DNA from: Pseudomonas neuropathica
Lineage (GTDB): Bacteria; Pseudomonadota; Gammaproteobacteria; Pseudomonadales; Pseudomonadaceae
DNA length: 64,000 nucleotides
Assembly: GCF_015461835.1 (NCBI RefSeq)
Contig: NZ_JACOPX010000017.1
Location: 1-64,000 of the forward strand
Reading direction: 5' to 3'
Shown: positions 9,802 to 18,599 of the stretch, piece after piece
How positions within the stretch are numbered: the stretch's first letter is position 1
Layout: the number at the start of each line of letters is the position of its first letter
The notes under the pieces: generated by a model
The model's input: only the letters and a program-made list of their open reading frames with translations
Told to the model about the DNA's origin: nothing
Database searches by the model: none
Program-made: the position numbers and the translations under genes

Positions 9802-10446
9802 ATGAAGACTATGACCCGACTGGCTTTGGTCGCCCTGCTGGCAGGCGGCGCACTGTTCACAGCTCCGACTTACGCAGCCGACGCCGGGTCGTGTCACTTC
9901 CAGACCATCACGGGCAGCAGCGCCACGTTGCAACATTCGCAAACCGTGGGTGTGTTGCTCAGCGAGAACACCCTGGACAACCTGCAATACCTTGAGCGTT
10001 ACCACGACATGGCGGTCAACGGCGCGAAAGACGCGCTGGATTCGCGGATTCGTGAAGCGTTCGTTGACAGTTCCGATCCGGAACTGGCCATCGACTGGCT
10101 GGTGAGTTCGCTGCAACAACAGTTCTTGTCGGTGACCGTTTACGACAACCTTGATGCCCTGGTACAGGCGCATCCGGACGTGGTGGTGAAGCTCGATACC
10201 TTCAACCGCTTGCTGACGCAGCAGAACAGTCTGGTTGAAGCGCGTTTTACCGCACGCTTCTACGACGCCGACCTGCAATACATCGGCAAGGCAGAAGGCG
10301 CCGTCGAGAAACAGTTGCCTTCGGTCTGGGTGCATAACCAGGCGGCACCGGCCATCGCTGCACAGATCGGCAAGCAGCGTGACCTGCAACTCAACGCGTT
10401 GAAGCAATTCGATGTGTCGCTCAAGGCGCTGGTGGCGTCGAGCTGA
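9802..10446 (+). CDS. Exported hypothetical protein
   Basis: 214 aa from the ATG at 9802 (MKTMTRLALVALLAGGALF). A Sec signal peptide with cleavage after APTYAA is clear; the upstream extension of the frame lacks coding character. The mature part has an LLSENTLDNLQYLERYHD segment and a C-terminal ARFYDADLQYIGKAEG strand pair. I do not recognise a family. It lies 86 bp before a lipoprotein gene on the same strand, so the two may form a small periplasmic/outer-membrane operon. Confidence 0.7.
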   Translation: MKTMTRLALVALLAGGALFTAPTYAADAGSCHFQTITGSSATLQHSQTVGVLLSENTLDNLQYLERYHDMAVNGAKDALDSRIREAFVDSSDPELAIDWLVSSLQQQFLSVTVYDNLDALVQAHPDVVVKLDTFNRLLTQQNSLVEARFTARFYDADLQYIGKAEGAVEKQLPSVWVHNQAAPAIAAQIGKQRDLQLNALKQFDVSLKALVASS

Positions 10447-10532
10447 TCACTTAAAACATAAATGGCGACGGCGGCTCCGTGAGGCTGAACCGTTGCCGGT
10501 TGAACCGAACCTTTATTTTCAGGATGACACCG

Positions 10533-10874
10533 ATGCGTCTTTTATTTGTGCCCGCTCTGGCCGTTGCCTCTTTGCTGCTCGCCGGTTGCGCTTCGGCGCC
10601 GAACAATCCGAGCCTGACGCTGCAGACCAGCAAGACGCCTGCGCAGTACGCCGATTGTGTTGTGCCGAAGTTGCAGGGCAGTGCGTTGAACCCGACGGTT
10701 TCGCAGACTCAGCGTAGTTATCGGATTGTGGTGCCGAGCAAGATTTCTGCTGACAACGTGCTGGAGGCTTACAAGGCCGGTAATGGCGGCAAGGTGTTTA
10801 TCTATGAGCGCCATTTGCTGGCTTCGAATCTTTTGCCTTCGAGTTTTGAGCGGGCGGCGCAGGATTGCATCTGA
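10533..10874 (+). CDS. Small lipoprotein
   Basis: 113 aa. The start at 10533 is chosen because AGGA lies eight bases upstream and gives a compact signal peptide MRLLFVPALAVASLLLAGC; the lipobox LAGC predicts lipidation of Cys19. The residue after Cys is Ala, which favours outer-membrane sorting. The mature region has two further Cys residues (ADCVV and AAQDC at the C-terminus) that could form a disulfide. Function unknown. Confidence 0.75.
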   Translation: MRLLFVPALAVASLLLAGCASAPNNPSLTLQTSKTPAQYADCVVPKLQGSALNPTVSQTQRSYRIVVPSKISADNVLEAYKAGNGGKVFIYERHLLASNLLPSSFERAAQDCI

Positions 10875-10889
10875 TTTTGGTTTTTGTAC

Positions 10890-11395
10890 GTATTTGACTG
10901 AGCTCCTTTGGTTGGCCGCAACCAACCAATTTTTTGCCTCGCGCCTTTATGGGGTTGTGGGGCTTTTTTTTGGCTGTTTTTTGAGCTTGGCGGCCTTTGG
11001 GCCGACCATGCTCGGGGTGTTCTTTGTGAATATCCGTTGCTGCGGTGATGGCGGCTTAGGGTTCCGCCCTTACGGCGGGTCACCTTTTCCAAACGCCGAA
11101 AAGGTAACCCAAAAGGCTTGCTCCTGCGTGCGGCCCGCTCGCTGGGGCTCGGGGTTCCTTCGCTCCGGGATCGATCCGGGCGCAGCGTCTACGGTTTGCT
11201 TCGCTGCACCTCCTCTCGCTGTGTTTGGCTGCGCCAAACGGTCGCTGCGCTCCCACGCCCCGATCAATCCCTCCACTCAGCCTTCCGACGTCGCCCGTGG
11301 ATCAAGATCAAAAGCTGCAGCCGAGCTAACGCTCATCCTGTTGAGTGGTGAGAAGCGCGGGCGTGTTCGGTTTTTTGGTTTCTGTGTTTGAGTCC
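10890..11395. repeat. Non-coding intergenic block, resembles a dispersed Pseudomonas element
   Basis: About 500 bp without a credible gene. It contains an inverted pair CACCTTTTCC / GGAAAAGGTG-like around 11081-11107, strongly biased G/C tracts, and a tail (around 11290-11345) reading GGATCAAGATCAAAAGCTGC. From memory this whole block recurs between genes in fluorescent Pseudomonas genomes; only one copy is in the window so that cannot be shown here. The long open frames across it have low-complexity, non-protein-like translations. Confidence 0.5.
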
Positions 11396-11444
11396 AGCTC
11401 GGTATTTCACGTCGGCGTAACTCTGGTAGTCACCTCGGTCAGTT

Positions 11445-11465
11445 CCCTCTCCCTCCGGGAGAGGG
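11445..11465. repeat. REP-like palindrome
   Basis: A perfect 9-bp stem (CCCTCTCCC / GGGAGAGGG) with a 3-base loop, followed by GCTAGGGTGAGGGG. The same palindrome family recurs at 24775-24795. Confidence 0.7.
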
Positions 11466-11545
11466 CTAGGGTGAGGGGCTTTTGATCTGGGCTATGCAGC
11501 CGGTTGTTGTAACATGCGGCAACTTCAATCATACGAGCAGCGAAA

Positions 11546-12187
11546 ATGGATTCTCACTCGATATTGACCTTCACTCTGGTTGCGGCGATTGCCATCGCCA
11601 GTCCGGGGCCGGCGACGTTGATGGCGATCAATAACAGTCTCGCGCATGGGCAGCGCAGCACGATCTGGTCGTCATTGGGTAACGCCAGTGGCTTGTTCTG
11701 TCTGTCGGCGGCGGCGATGTTGGGGTTGGGGGCGTTGTTGGCCAGTTCGGAACTGCTGTTCAATGCAGTGAAGATCATCGGTGCCGGGTATCTGTTCTAT
11801 CTCGGCGTCAAGCAGCTGTTCAAGAAAGGCCCGATGCTGCCTGAGGGAGTCGAGGGGGAGGCGAGCAAGGTGCGGCCGACCCGCGGCAAGTTGTACAAGT
11901 CGGCGTTTCTGACGGCGGTGACCAATCCCAAGGCAACGATGTTTTTTACTGCGTTGTTTCCGCAGTTCATTGATCAGGGCGCCGCGCTCTTGCCGCAGTT
12001 TCTGATCCTGACTTCGATCTTCATGGCGTTGTCGGTGTCGTCACTGAGCGTTTATGCCGCGCTGGCCTCGCGGGCCAAGGGTGTGTTGACTCGTCCGGCG
12101 CTGTCCCGTTGGGTCAGCCGGGTGGTCGGGTCTACGTTTATCGGGTTTGGCGCGGCGATTCTGACGATGCGTCGGCAGACGGCTTAG
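11546..12187 (+). CDS. LysE/RhtB family amino-acid exporter
   Basis: 213 aa, about six membrane helices. The N-terminus SILTFTLVAAIAIASPGPAT has the family's SPGPA motif in the first helix, and LGNASGLFCLSAAAMLGLGAL and VTNPKATMFFTALFPQF are also standard LysE/RhtB blocks. Members export amino acids or related compounds by proton antiport in the inner membrane. The substrate is not predictable. It converges with the histidine kinase gene, overlapping its 3' end by 4 bp. Confidence 0.88.
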   Translation: MDSHSILTFTLVAAIAIASPGPATLMAINNSLAHGQRSTIWSSLGNASGLFCLSAAAMLGLGALLASSELLFNAVKIIGAGYLFYLGVKQLFKKGPMLPEGVEGEASKVRPTRGKLYKSAFLTAVTNPKATMFFTALFPQFIDQGAALLPQFLILTSIFMALSVSSLSVYAALASRAKGVLTRPALSRWVSRVVGSTFIGFGAAILTMRRQTA

Positions 12188-13377
12188 ACCCATTTGAACC
12201 GGGCCGGGAATCTCGCCACAAAGCAGGTTCCCGACTCGGCGCTTGAGGTAACGCTCAACGTGCCGTTGTGTGCCATCGCTATCTGCGAGGCGATGTAAAG
12301 CCCCAGTCCCAAGCCCTCGCAACGTTGCCCGGCTTCGGCGCGGGAGAAGGGTTCGAACAGCAAGGGCATCAGCTGCGCTGAAATCGGCGTGCCCTGGTTG
12401 GTCAGGGAAATCACGATCTCGTCGTTTTCCGCACAGGCTTTGAGGATGATCGGTGTGCTGTTCGAGCCGTGGGTGACCGCGTTACCCAGCAGATTGGACA
12501 GCAACTGGCTGATGCGCAGCGCATCGCAATAGACGCCTGCCGGCACATCCAGTTCATGGATGAAATTCGCTTGCGGATGGGACGCCTGAACCTCGGCAAG
12601 GGTCAGTTGCAAGGTGTGCTGCAGGTCATCCACCAACTTGCGCTGCACCGGAATCCCGCCGCCCAGACGTCCTCGGGCGAAGTCGAGGATGTTTTCGATC
12701 AACACGCCCATGCGCACCGAGCTGTTGCGAATCGCCGCAATCAGGTTGAGCGAACGTTTGTCTTCGGTTTTGCTTTCCAGCAAGTCAGCGCTCATGCGCA
12801 CCGCGCTCAGTGGTGTGCGCAAGTCGTGGCCGAGAACGGCGATGAATTGCTCGCGCAGGCGTCCGAGTTCATTGGCGTTGTTCAGCTCGATCTGGGTCGC
12901 TTCCAGATGACGTTGCGTGTCCAGGTTCATGGCGATCAATTGAGCGAACAGGGTCAGTGTTTTGGTAATGGCCGGTTCGTCGATATTGGCCGGGACCGAG
13001 TCGATGGCGCACAGCGTGCCGAAGAAATCGCCATTGGCTTTGACGATGGGAATGGAAATGTAGCTTTCCAGCCCGTAGGTTTTCGGCGTGTGGTGCAACG
13101 AAAAGACCGGGTGTGCACTGGCGTGCCCGAAGATCACCGGCTGCCGGTGCTGGCGGATCTCGTGGCAGATGGTCGATTCAAGTACCAGCTCGCCACCGGG
13201 TTTGAGCCCGAAATCAATGGAGTCATCGACGGCGCATGCCACCCAGTTACTTTCAGTGACCCGCGCGACTGCGGCGAAACGCATGCCGGTGAGGTGTTTG
13301 ACCATGCTCAGGATGACTGGCACCGCGTCAATGCTGCGGATCGCGTCAATGTCAGGGGTAAAGGCCGGATTGGTCAT
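12184..13377 (-). CDS. Soluble GAF-domain sensor histidine kinase
   Basis: 397 aa with no membrane segment. Residues ~15-165 form a GAF domain (ending with the GTLCAIDS motif). HisKA follows with the phosphoacceptor His in VLGHDLRTPLSAVR, then HATPase_c with the N box (LLGNAVTHG) and G box (GLGLGLYIASQIAMAHNG). Bacteriophytochrome-like and related cytoplasmic kinases share this plan, but no chromophore Cys is evident. No response regulator gene is adjacent, so it is an orphan kinase here. Confidence 0.9.
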   Translation of the reverse strand: MTNPAFTPDIDAIRSIDAVPVILSMVKHLTGMRFAAVARVTESNWVACAVDDSIDFGLKPGGELVLESTICHEIRQHRQPVIFGHASAHPVFSLHHTPKTYGLESYISIPIVKANGDFFGTLCAIDSVPANIDEPAITKTLTLFAQLIAMNLDTQRHLEATQIELNNANELGRLREQFIAVLGHDLRTPLSAVRMSADLLESKTEDKRSLNLIAAIRNSSVRMGVLIENILDFARGRLGGGIPVQRKLVDDLQHTLQLTLAEVQASHPQANFIHELDVPAGVYCDALRISQLLSNLLGNAVTHGSNSTPIILKACAENDEIVISLTNQGTPISAQLMPLLFEPFSRAEAGQRCEGLGLGLYIASQIAMAHNGTLSVTSSAESGTCFVARFPARFKWV

Positions 13378-13456
13378 GGCGCGATGCTTTGTGAAGAGTT
13401 CGTTCAGAGACTAACGGTTATTGCTGCTCATGACTAATGAAGAGGCCAGAAAGTAC

Positions 13457-13486
13457 AAGGGCGCCGTGGCTTTCCCCGGCGCCCTT
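13457..13486 (-). terminator. Likely terminator of the TonB receptor gene
   Basis: A 9-bp inverted repeat AAGGGCGCC / GGCGCCCTT with a 12-base loop, placed 28 bp after the receptor stop. The U-tract on the minus strand is weak. Confidence 0.55.
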
Positions 13487-13514
13487 GTTTGTTGCTGATT
13501 AGAAGGTCAGCGAC

Positions 13515-15692
13515 TCAGAACTTGTACTTGGCCGTCAGCATATAGCTGCGCGGGTTGCCGTAGTTGTCGTTGGAGCCCCACGTGACATTGGAACCGATGG
13601 CGGAGTAGTAGACGCGATCAAAGATATTGTTCGCGTTGACTTGCAGATCCAGGTGTTTGTTGACCTCGTACCCGGCCATCAGGTCGGTGACCGCGTAGCC
13701 GCCCTGTTCAAGGCGGTAGCTGCCGTTATTGGCCAGAGCGACGTCGTTGTACATGCGGCTTTGCCAGTAAACGTTGCCGCCCACGCGCAGGTGTTGCAGC
13801 GGACCCTGGAAGCGATAGACGGTGGACACCTTGAACAGATGCTCTGGCGTGTCGGTTTCGAAACGTTGATTGTTGTTGGCCGGGTTTTCGTCCTTGATGT
13901 AGTGCGCGCGGGTATAGGTATAGCCAGCGCCGACCTGCCAGTTGTCGGTCAGCGCGCCTTGCAGTTCCATGTCCACGCCCTGGCTGCGTACCTTGCCCGA
14001 CGAGTCGTAGCAGGTCAGGACCGGGCAACCGAACTGATTGTCGGCCTGGGTGGCACGACCGGTCTGGTCCATCTGGAACACCGCCAGACTGGCGTTGAGG
14101 GCGCCGTCGAAGTACTCGCCCTTGATGCCGACCTCGTAGTTTTCGCCGACGATAGGTTCGAGCACCTTACCGCCGAGGTCCTTCTGGGTTTGTGGGGTGA
14201 AGATGTCGGTGTAGCTGGCGTACACCGAATGATGGTCGTCGAGTTTGTAGATCAGGCCGGCATATCGGGTCAGGTTACGCGTGACTTTGTAGTCGCCATC
14301 GGCCGTGCGGTCATCGTAGTCGTACCAGTCGAGACGGCCGCCGAGGATCAGCGTCAGCGGATCGGCCAGGCTCAGGCGAGTGGTCAGGTACACCGCGTCC
14401 TGAGTGGTGACGTTGCGGGTTTTGCCGTCCCGTACGAAATCAGGCTTGGGCGCGCCAATCGGCCAGGCCGTGGTGTACGGATCGTATTCCTTGGTGGTCG
14501 CGTCATACACGCGGTTGCTGGCGCCGACCACCAGTTCGTGGCTGCGGCCGAACGCTTCGAACGGGCCACTGGCGAACACGTCGAGCGAGCGCTGCTTGTC
14601 GGTGTGATGGGATTGATAGGCCGTGGTTTCCAGCGGGCCGGCGTAACGCGACAGGTAAGTCCCGGAGAACTCGCCGTCGAGGGTCGAGGACGAGCCGGCG
14701 ACGTGCAGTTTCCAGTCGTTGTCGAAACGATGCTCGACTTCGCCGAACACAGTATCGATCTGCAGCTTGCGGTTTTCCCAGTCGGTGCCCGGGTAGGTGG
14801 AGCGGGGCAGGTCGAGGTGGTGGCCGTTGGTGCCGATCGGCAGGCCACCCCAGAAATAGTTGGTCTGTTCGTTCTGACGCGAGAAGCCGAGGGTCGCGGT
14901 GGTGCTGTCGCTAAGGTCGGCTTCACCGATAGCGTAGAACAGGCCATGGTCGTTTTCTTCCTTGTCGCGGAAGCTGTCGGCGCCCTGATAGGAACTGACC
15001 ACTCGACCACGCAGGGTGCCGCTTTCGTTCAACGGGCTGGAGGCGTCGATCTCGCCACGGTAGTCATCCCAACTGCCGGCGGCGCCGGTGAGGGTTACAC
15101 GCTGATCGGCCGTCGGGCGTTTGCGCACAAGGTTGATCGCCGCCGAAGGGTTGCCGGCACCGGTGACCAGGCCGGTCGCGCCACGGACAATTTCGACGCG
15201 GTCGAACATTGCCAGGTTCGGTTGCACCGCCATCGAGAACGGCGAATAGGAGCTCGGCAGGCCGTCGTACATGATGGTGTCGATGTCGAAACCGCGTGAA
15301 CTGTAAGTCTGCCGACCCGGGCCGCTGGCCTGACTGAGGAACAGTCCCGGCGTGCCTTTCACCACGTCGTTGATGCTGGTCATGTTCTGGTCGTCCATGC
15401 GCTGACGGGTGATCACCGTTACCGCTTGGGGTGTTTCGCGCATGGTCAGCGACAGCTTGGTCGCCGTCCGCATCGGGCCGGTGGTGTAGGACTGGGTGTC
15501 TTCGGTGGTGCTGCTCATCTGAGTTGCGCCGATCTCCGTCGCGTCCAGTTCCAGCGTGGCCGGCGCGGCTGTTTCAGACGTGGCAGGTGTTGCCTCATCG
15601 GCCAGCGCCGGTGTGATGCTGGCCATGCAAATGGCGAGTGCCAACAGGTTTGGTGAACGGTTTGAGCGGCGGTGAATGGTGCGAAACGACAT
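13515..15692 (-). CDS. TonB-dependent siderophore receptor
   Basis: 725 aa from the ATG at 15692, preceded by GGGGAAG; the frame opens further upstream but without a ribosome site. A signal peptide ends near ALADE. The plug domain begins about residue 75 (ETPQAVTVITRQRM, then RGFDIDTIMYDGLPS) and is followed by a 22-strand barrel ending NPRSYMLTAKYKF with a terminal Phe. Plug motifs match the FpvA/FoxA/FhuE group of ferric-siderophore receptors. There is no N-terminal STN signalling domain and no adjacent sigma/anti-sigma pair, so it is unlikely to signal through a FecI-type system. The exact siderophore is not predictable. Confidence 0.93.
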   Translation of the reverse strand: MSFRTIHRRSNRSPNLLALAICMASITPALADEATPATSETAAPATLELDATEIGATQMSSTTEDTQSYTTGPMRTATKLSLTMRETPQAVTVITRQRMDDQNMTSINDVVKGTPGLFLSQASGPGRQTYSSRGFDIDTIMYDGLPSSYSPFSMAVQPNLAMFDRVEIVRGATGLVTGAGNPSAAINLVRKRPTADQRVTLTGAAGSWDDYRGEIDASSPLNESGTLRGRVVSSYQGADSFRDKEENDHGLFYAIGEADLSDSTTATLGFSRQNEQTNYFWGGLPIGTNGHHLDLPRSTYPGTDWENRKLQIDTVFGEVEHRFDNDWKLHVAGSSSTLDGEFSGTYLSRYAGPLETTAYQSHHTDKQRSLDVFASGPFEAFGRSHELVVGASNRVYDATTKEYDPYTTAWPIGAPKPDFVRDGKTRNVTTQDAVYLTTRLSLADPLTLILGGRLDWYDYDDRTADGDYKVTRNLTRYAGLIYKLDDHHSVYASYTDIFTPQTQKDLGGKVLEPIVGENYEVGIKGEYFDGALNASLAVFQMDQTGRATQADNQFGCPVLTCYDSSGKVRSQGVDMELQGALTDNWQVGAGYTYTRAHYIKDENPANNNQRFETDTPEHLFKVSTVYRFQGPLQHLRVGGNVYWQSRMYNDVALANNGSYRLEQGGYAVTDLMAGYEVNKHLDLQVNANNIFDRVYYSAIGSNVTWGSNDNYGNPRSYMLTAKYKF

Positions 15693-15744
15693 CAATCTGC
15701 TTCCCCAAAATGATACGAAAACGAATCCAGTGCGAGTGCGTGTA

Positions 15745-15762
15745 GGAATTATTCGCATTAGT
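15745..15762 (-). promoter_or_regulatory. Possible Fur box upstream of the siderophore receptor
   Basis: On the minus strand the sequence reads CTAATGCGAATAATTCC, about 55-70 bp before the receptor start. It matches the GCGAATNATT-type half-site pattern of Pseudomonas Fur boxes. Iron repression of the receptor is the inference. Confidence 0.5.
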
Positions 15763-15893
15763 CTGTCAGATCATTCGAAGTGAAGAAAGGCGTACGGCTC
15801 AGTTAGTTAACGAATTTTTCACAATCGGTCGGGCGCTCTACGGCGTGGGTTGGCGCAGAGTCGTGGTTTTTCGGGGGCGAGATAGAAGCCAAA

Positions 15894-15925
15894 CGGGCCG
15901 ATCACAAACGCTTGTGATCGGCCCG
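15894..15925 (-). terminator. Strong hairpin behind yghU
   Basis: A perfect 14-bp stem (CGGGCCGATCACAA and its complement) with a 4-base loop, 25 bp beyond the yghU stop. The following T-run on the minus strand is short (GTTT). Confidence 0.6.
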
Positions 15926-15949
15926 CTGCTGAACGTGATGAAAGGGCTG

Positions 15950-16789
15950 TCAGTTCAAATCTTCAGCCTGGTGACGCTCGGGTACTTGGGTTGTCTCATC
16001 ACCCCAGGTGCGATTGACGCGTTGCCCACGAACGACCGCCGGCCGCTGGGCGATGTCCTCGGCCCAGCGCTGTAAATGGGTGTACTCGTGAGCGGCGAGA
16101 AACTCGGCCGCCGAATAAACGTTGTTGCGCACCAATTGCCCGTACCAGGGCCAGACTGCGATGTCAGCGATGGTGTAGCTGTCGCCGGCCAGATAGGTGC
16201 TTTCGGCCAGACGCCGGTCGAGCACGTCCAGTTGCCGCTTGGCTTCCATGGTGAAGCGGTTGATCGGGTACTCCATCTTCTCCGGCGCATAGGCATAGAA
16301 GTGCCCGAAACCGCCGCCCAGATAGGGCGCCGAGCCCATCTGCCAGAACAGCCAGTTCAAGGTTTCGGTGCGGCCCGCCGGATCTTTCGGCAGGAATGCG
16401 CCGAATTTTTCCGCCAGGTACAGCAGGATCGAACCGGATTCGAACACACGAATCGGCGGCTCAACGCTACGATCCAGTAGCGCCGGGATTTTCGAATTGG
16501 GGTTGATCTCGACAAAGCCGCTGGAGAACTGGTCACCCTCGCCAATGCGGATCAGCCACGCATCGTATTCGGCAGCGCTGTGCCCCAGTGCTAACAGCTC
16601 CTCCAGCATAATCGTCACTTTGACGCCGTTGGGCGTGGCCAGCGAGTAGAGCTGCAACGGATGCTTGCCGACCGGCAAGGTCTTGTCATGGGTCGGCCCG
16701 GCAATCGGCCGGTTGATGCTGGCGAACTGGCCACCGGACGGGGCTTCGTTTTTCCAGACCTGGGGCGGAACGTACGGCGCTTTGCTCAT
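15950..16789 (-). CDS. yghU: YghU-type glutathione-dependent disulfide-bond oxidoreductase
   Basis: 279 aa. The N-terminal extension MSKAPYVPPQVWKNEAPSGG followed by FASINRPIAG is diagnostic for the YghU (Nu-class GST) group. The thioredoxin-fold domain (LYSLATPNGVKVTIMLEE) carries the ThrProAsn segment that replaces the Tyr/Ser of classical GSTs. The C-terminal helical domain includes YTIADIAVWPWYGQL. These enzymes bind two glutathiones and reduce disulfides or organic peroxides in the cytosol. A decayed LysR gene lies just upstream, which may once have regulated it. Confidence 0.88.
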   Translation of the reverse strand: MSKAPYVPPQVWKNEAPSGGQFASINRPIAGPTHDKTLPVGKHPLQLYSLATPNGVKVTIMLEELLALGHSAAEYDAWLIRIGEGDQFSSGFVEINPNSKIPALLDRSVEPPIRVFESGSILLYLAEKFGAFLPKDPAGRTETLNWLFWQMGSAPYLGGGFGHFYAYAPEKMEYPINRFTMEAKRQLDVLDRRLAESTYLAGDSYTIADIAVWPWYGQLVRNNVYSAAEFLAAHEYTHLQRWAEDIAQRPAVVRGQRVNRTWGDETTQVPERHQAEDLN

Positions 16790-16941
16790 CTAAGGGGCCT
16801 CTTCGTTGGCAAGTGGAAAAAATACCTGTTGAGAATAGACAGGACACCACAGAACCCGTTGTGTATTCCAGAGGGCGATGGGCCGATTGCCCGCTGCATT
16901 CAAGTCTTACCGATCCCCGGAAGTAACAAACATGCTGCCAG

Positions 16942-17193
16942 ACCAATCTGTGCATCCAGGCGGCACTGGCCGGCCAAGGCATCGGCGTGGCGTCTTTTCT
17001 GAGGGTGCAAAGTGAGCGGGAGTCCGGGCAATTGACCGCACCATTCGGTTTTATCCAGGACGGCTCGACCTACTGCCTGCTATCGCCGCGCCCGTTTGAG
17101 AACTGCGCCAACAGCACAACCTTCCGAGTGTGGCTGACTGCAGCGATGAGTGTTTGCAGTCGTCAACTCGACGGTGGTTTGGTCAGCGATTGA
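16942..17193 (+). pseudogene. Remnant of a LysR-family regulator (C-terminal part only)
   Basis: The plus frame reads CIQAALAGQGIGVASFLRVQ and then QLTAPFGF, SPRPFENCANSTTFRVWL. This is the end of a LysR substrate-binding domain of the GcvA type (the usual AaxaGxGia block through the final RxWL helix). A stop at 16924 precedes it and there is no DNA-binding half, so the gene has lost about three quarters of its length. Confidence 0.6.
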
Positions 17194-17654
17194 CCTGCTG
17201 TGTCATTCATCTTGTCTGCCTGCCGGATGTCGCCACAAAAAATATCCACGTTGCCATCGGTTGCGGCCGTACGCACGACGATGGCGTACTCGCCGGTCAG
17301 CAACGTCGACAGGCTCACCGGAGCGCTACGTGAAAAGGCCCAGCCGCGCACCGGTTGGCGCTCGGTGGTGACCTTGTCGTTCATCGCGTACGCCACCGGC
17401 CCGGGCTGCGCGCAGCTACCTTTGTAGACGAATGCGTAAAGACGCAACGGCAGGGAAGCACCGCTGGGCGCGCCGCTGATGAAGAAGCTGAATCCGGTGT
17501 CCTTGCCCCAGTCAGCGAGCGTGACGTTGCCGATTTGCCCGCTGTTTTGCCGGGTGGCAGTCAGCGGCACATTGGTACCGGGACTGGAGGACGTCGCGCA
17601 GCCGAACAGACTACTGGCCACGAGCATGATGGGGAGCAGTTTTACAGATTTCAT
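17163..17654 (-). CDS. Lipoprotein of unknown function
   Basis: 163 aa from the ATG at 17654, which has a GGAGG site just upstream. The signal MKSVKLLPIMLVASSLFGC ends in lipobox LFGC. The mature protein is Ser/Thr-rich at its start and then beta-rich (SLPLRLYAFVYKGSC, VKLST-like strands), with a late FCGDIRQADKMND segment. No named family recognised. It overlaps the 3' end of the LysR remnant on the other strand. Confidence 0.7.
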   Translation of the reverse strand: MKSVKLLPIMLVASSLFGCATSSSPGTNVPLTATRQNSGQIGNVTLADWGKDTGFSFFISGAPSGASLPLRLYAFVYKGSCAQPGPVAYAMNDKVTTERQPVRGWAFSRSAPVSLSTLLTGEYAIVVRTAATDGNVDIFCGDIRQADKMNDTAGQSLTKPPSS

Positions 17655-17756
17655 TGCTGGCCTCCTGAAGAGAAGAACTGCAATGAACCAGTTAAGCAGA
17701 AGGGTTAGCACTACGCGGGATGATGGCTATGCGAGGAGTGCCCACCCGGTTGACGT

Positions 17757-18140
17757 TCATTTTGCGCGAATGTAGCGGATCCATTCGCTGGCTTTTTTGA
17801 GGCCATAAAAACCCAGGATCGAGAAAGCAATAACCGCGATCATCGGCCCCATCGTACTCAACCCTGTGGTGATCTGGCAGTAGGCAGACAGGGCCAGAGC
17901 AAGCACTGCATAAGCAGCGATGTACTTCCTGTAGACGATCAGAAGCACCGGGATCATCAGGAGGACGAACAGATGAAGTGCGATGGTCAGGAGCATTTCA
18001 GCTATCAACTGAACAGGCACAGTGCCTGATGATGCCTGAGCCAGGGTTATTTCGGCGTCGTACAGAAACATTTGCAGCGCGACGACAGTCAGGGTGGCCA
18101 CGACAGCAGCAGGCAAGGCTGCTTTTAATGAGAGGTTCAT
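17757..18140 (-). CDS. Small inner-membrane protein
   Basis: 127 aa from the ATG at 18140 (MNLSLKAALPAAVVATLTVV). About four predicted membrane helices in series fill the protein, ending in a basic tail ASEWIRYIRAK. No family recognised. The longer upstream frame is not used because its translation overlaps the next gene and lacks a ribosome site. Confidence 0.6.
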   Translation of the reverse strand: MNLSLKAALPAAVVATLTVVALQMFLYDAEITLAQASSGTVPVQLIAEMLLTIALHLFVLLMIPVLLIVYRKYIAAYAVLALALSAYCQITTGLSTMGPMIAVIAFSILGFYGLKKASEWIRYIRAK

Positions 18141-18186
18141 CTGATCTCTGCGTCCAAAGGATGTCGAATGAATGAATCGTTCAGTC

Positions 18187-18597
18187 TCAACGCTGCGGCC
18201 ATTGATCCTTGATTTCAAACCACGGCGCCTTCGATGTTACTTCCACGTGTTGCTGTTTTTCCGTGGTGAACGTCGTGTCCAGCGTGCCCAGCGCTACCGA
18301 GATCCATTCCCTGTGCTCACCCGCATCACGCGTCCAGAACAGCGACGAGCCGCAGTGCGAGCAGAACTGGCGCTGCACCGACTCAGAGGACTGATACGAC
18401 TTGACCTGATCAGCGCCCTCCAACAGTTCCAGGTTCTGGCGCAGTACGCTGCCATAGCTGGCGAATGCCGCGCCGTGGCTTTTGCGGCATTGGCTGCAGT
18501 GGCAGTGCGAAAGCGCTTTGGGCCGTGAGCGGATCTGATATTTCACCGCGCCGCACAGGCAACTGCCCCGGAAGGTCTGAGGGGAGGGCGTGAGCAT
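18187..18597 (-). CDS. GFA (CENP-V/GFA) domain protein
   Basis: 136 aa. Zinc-ligand motifs of the GFA fold are complete: CLCGAVKYQ near residue 12, CHCSQCRKSHGAAF near 32, and CSHCGSSLFW near 78. The family was named after the glutathione-dependent formaldehyde-activating enzyme but most members are uncharacterised. It ends 10 bp inside the upstream region of the small membrane protein and starts 3 bp after the hydrolase stop, so it is likely cotranscribed with the hydrolase gene. Confidence 0.85.
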   Translation of the reverse strand: MLTPSPQTFRGSCLCGAVKYQIRSRPKALSHCHCSQCRKSHGAAFASYGSVLRQNLELLEGADQVKSYQSSESVQRQFCSHCGSSLFWTRDAGEHREWISVALGTLDTTFTTEKQQHVEVTSKAPWFEIKDQWPQR

Positions 18598-18599
18598 TG

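Noticed and set aside
13641..15299. 552-aa plus-strand open frame over the TonB receptor
   Set aside because: Antisense shadow; the minus strand carries all TonB-receptor motifs.
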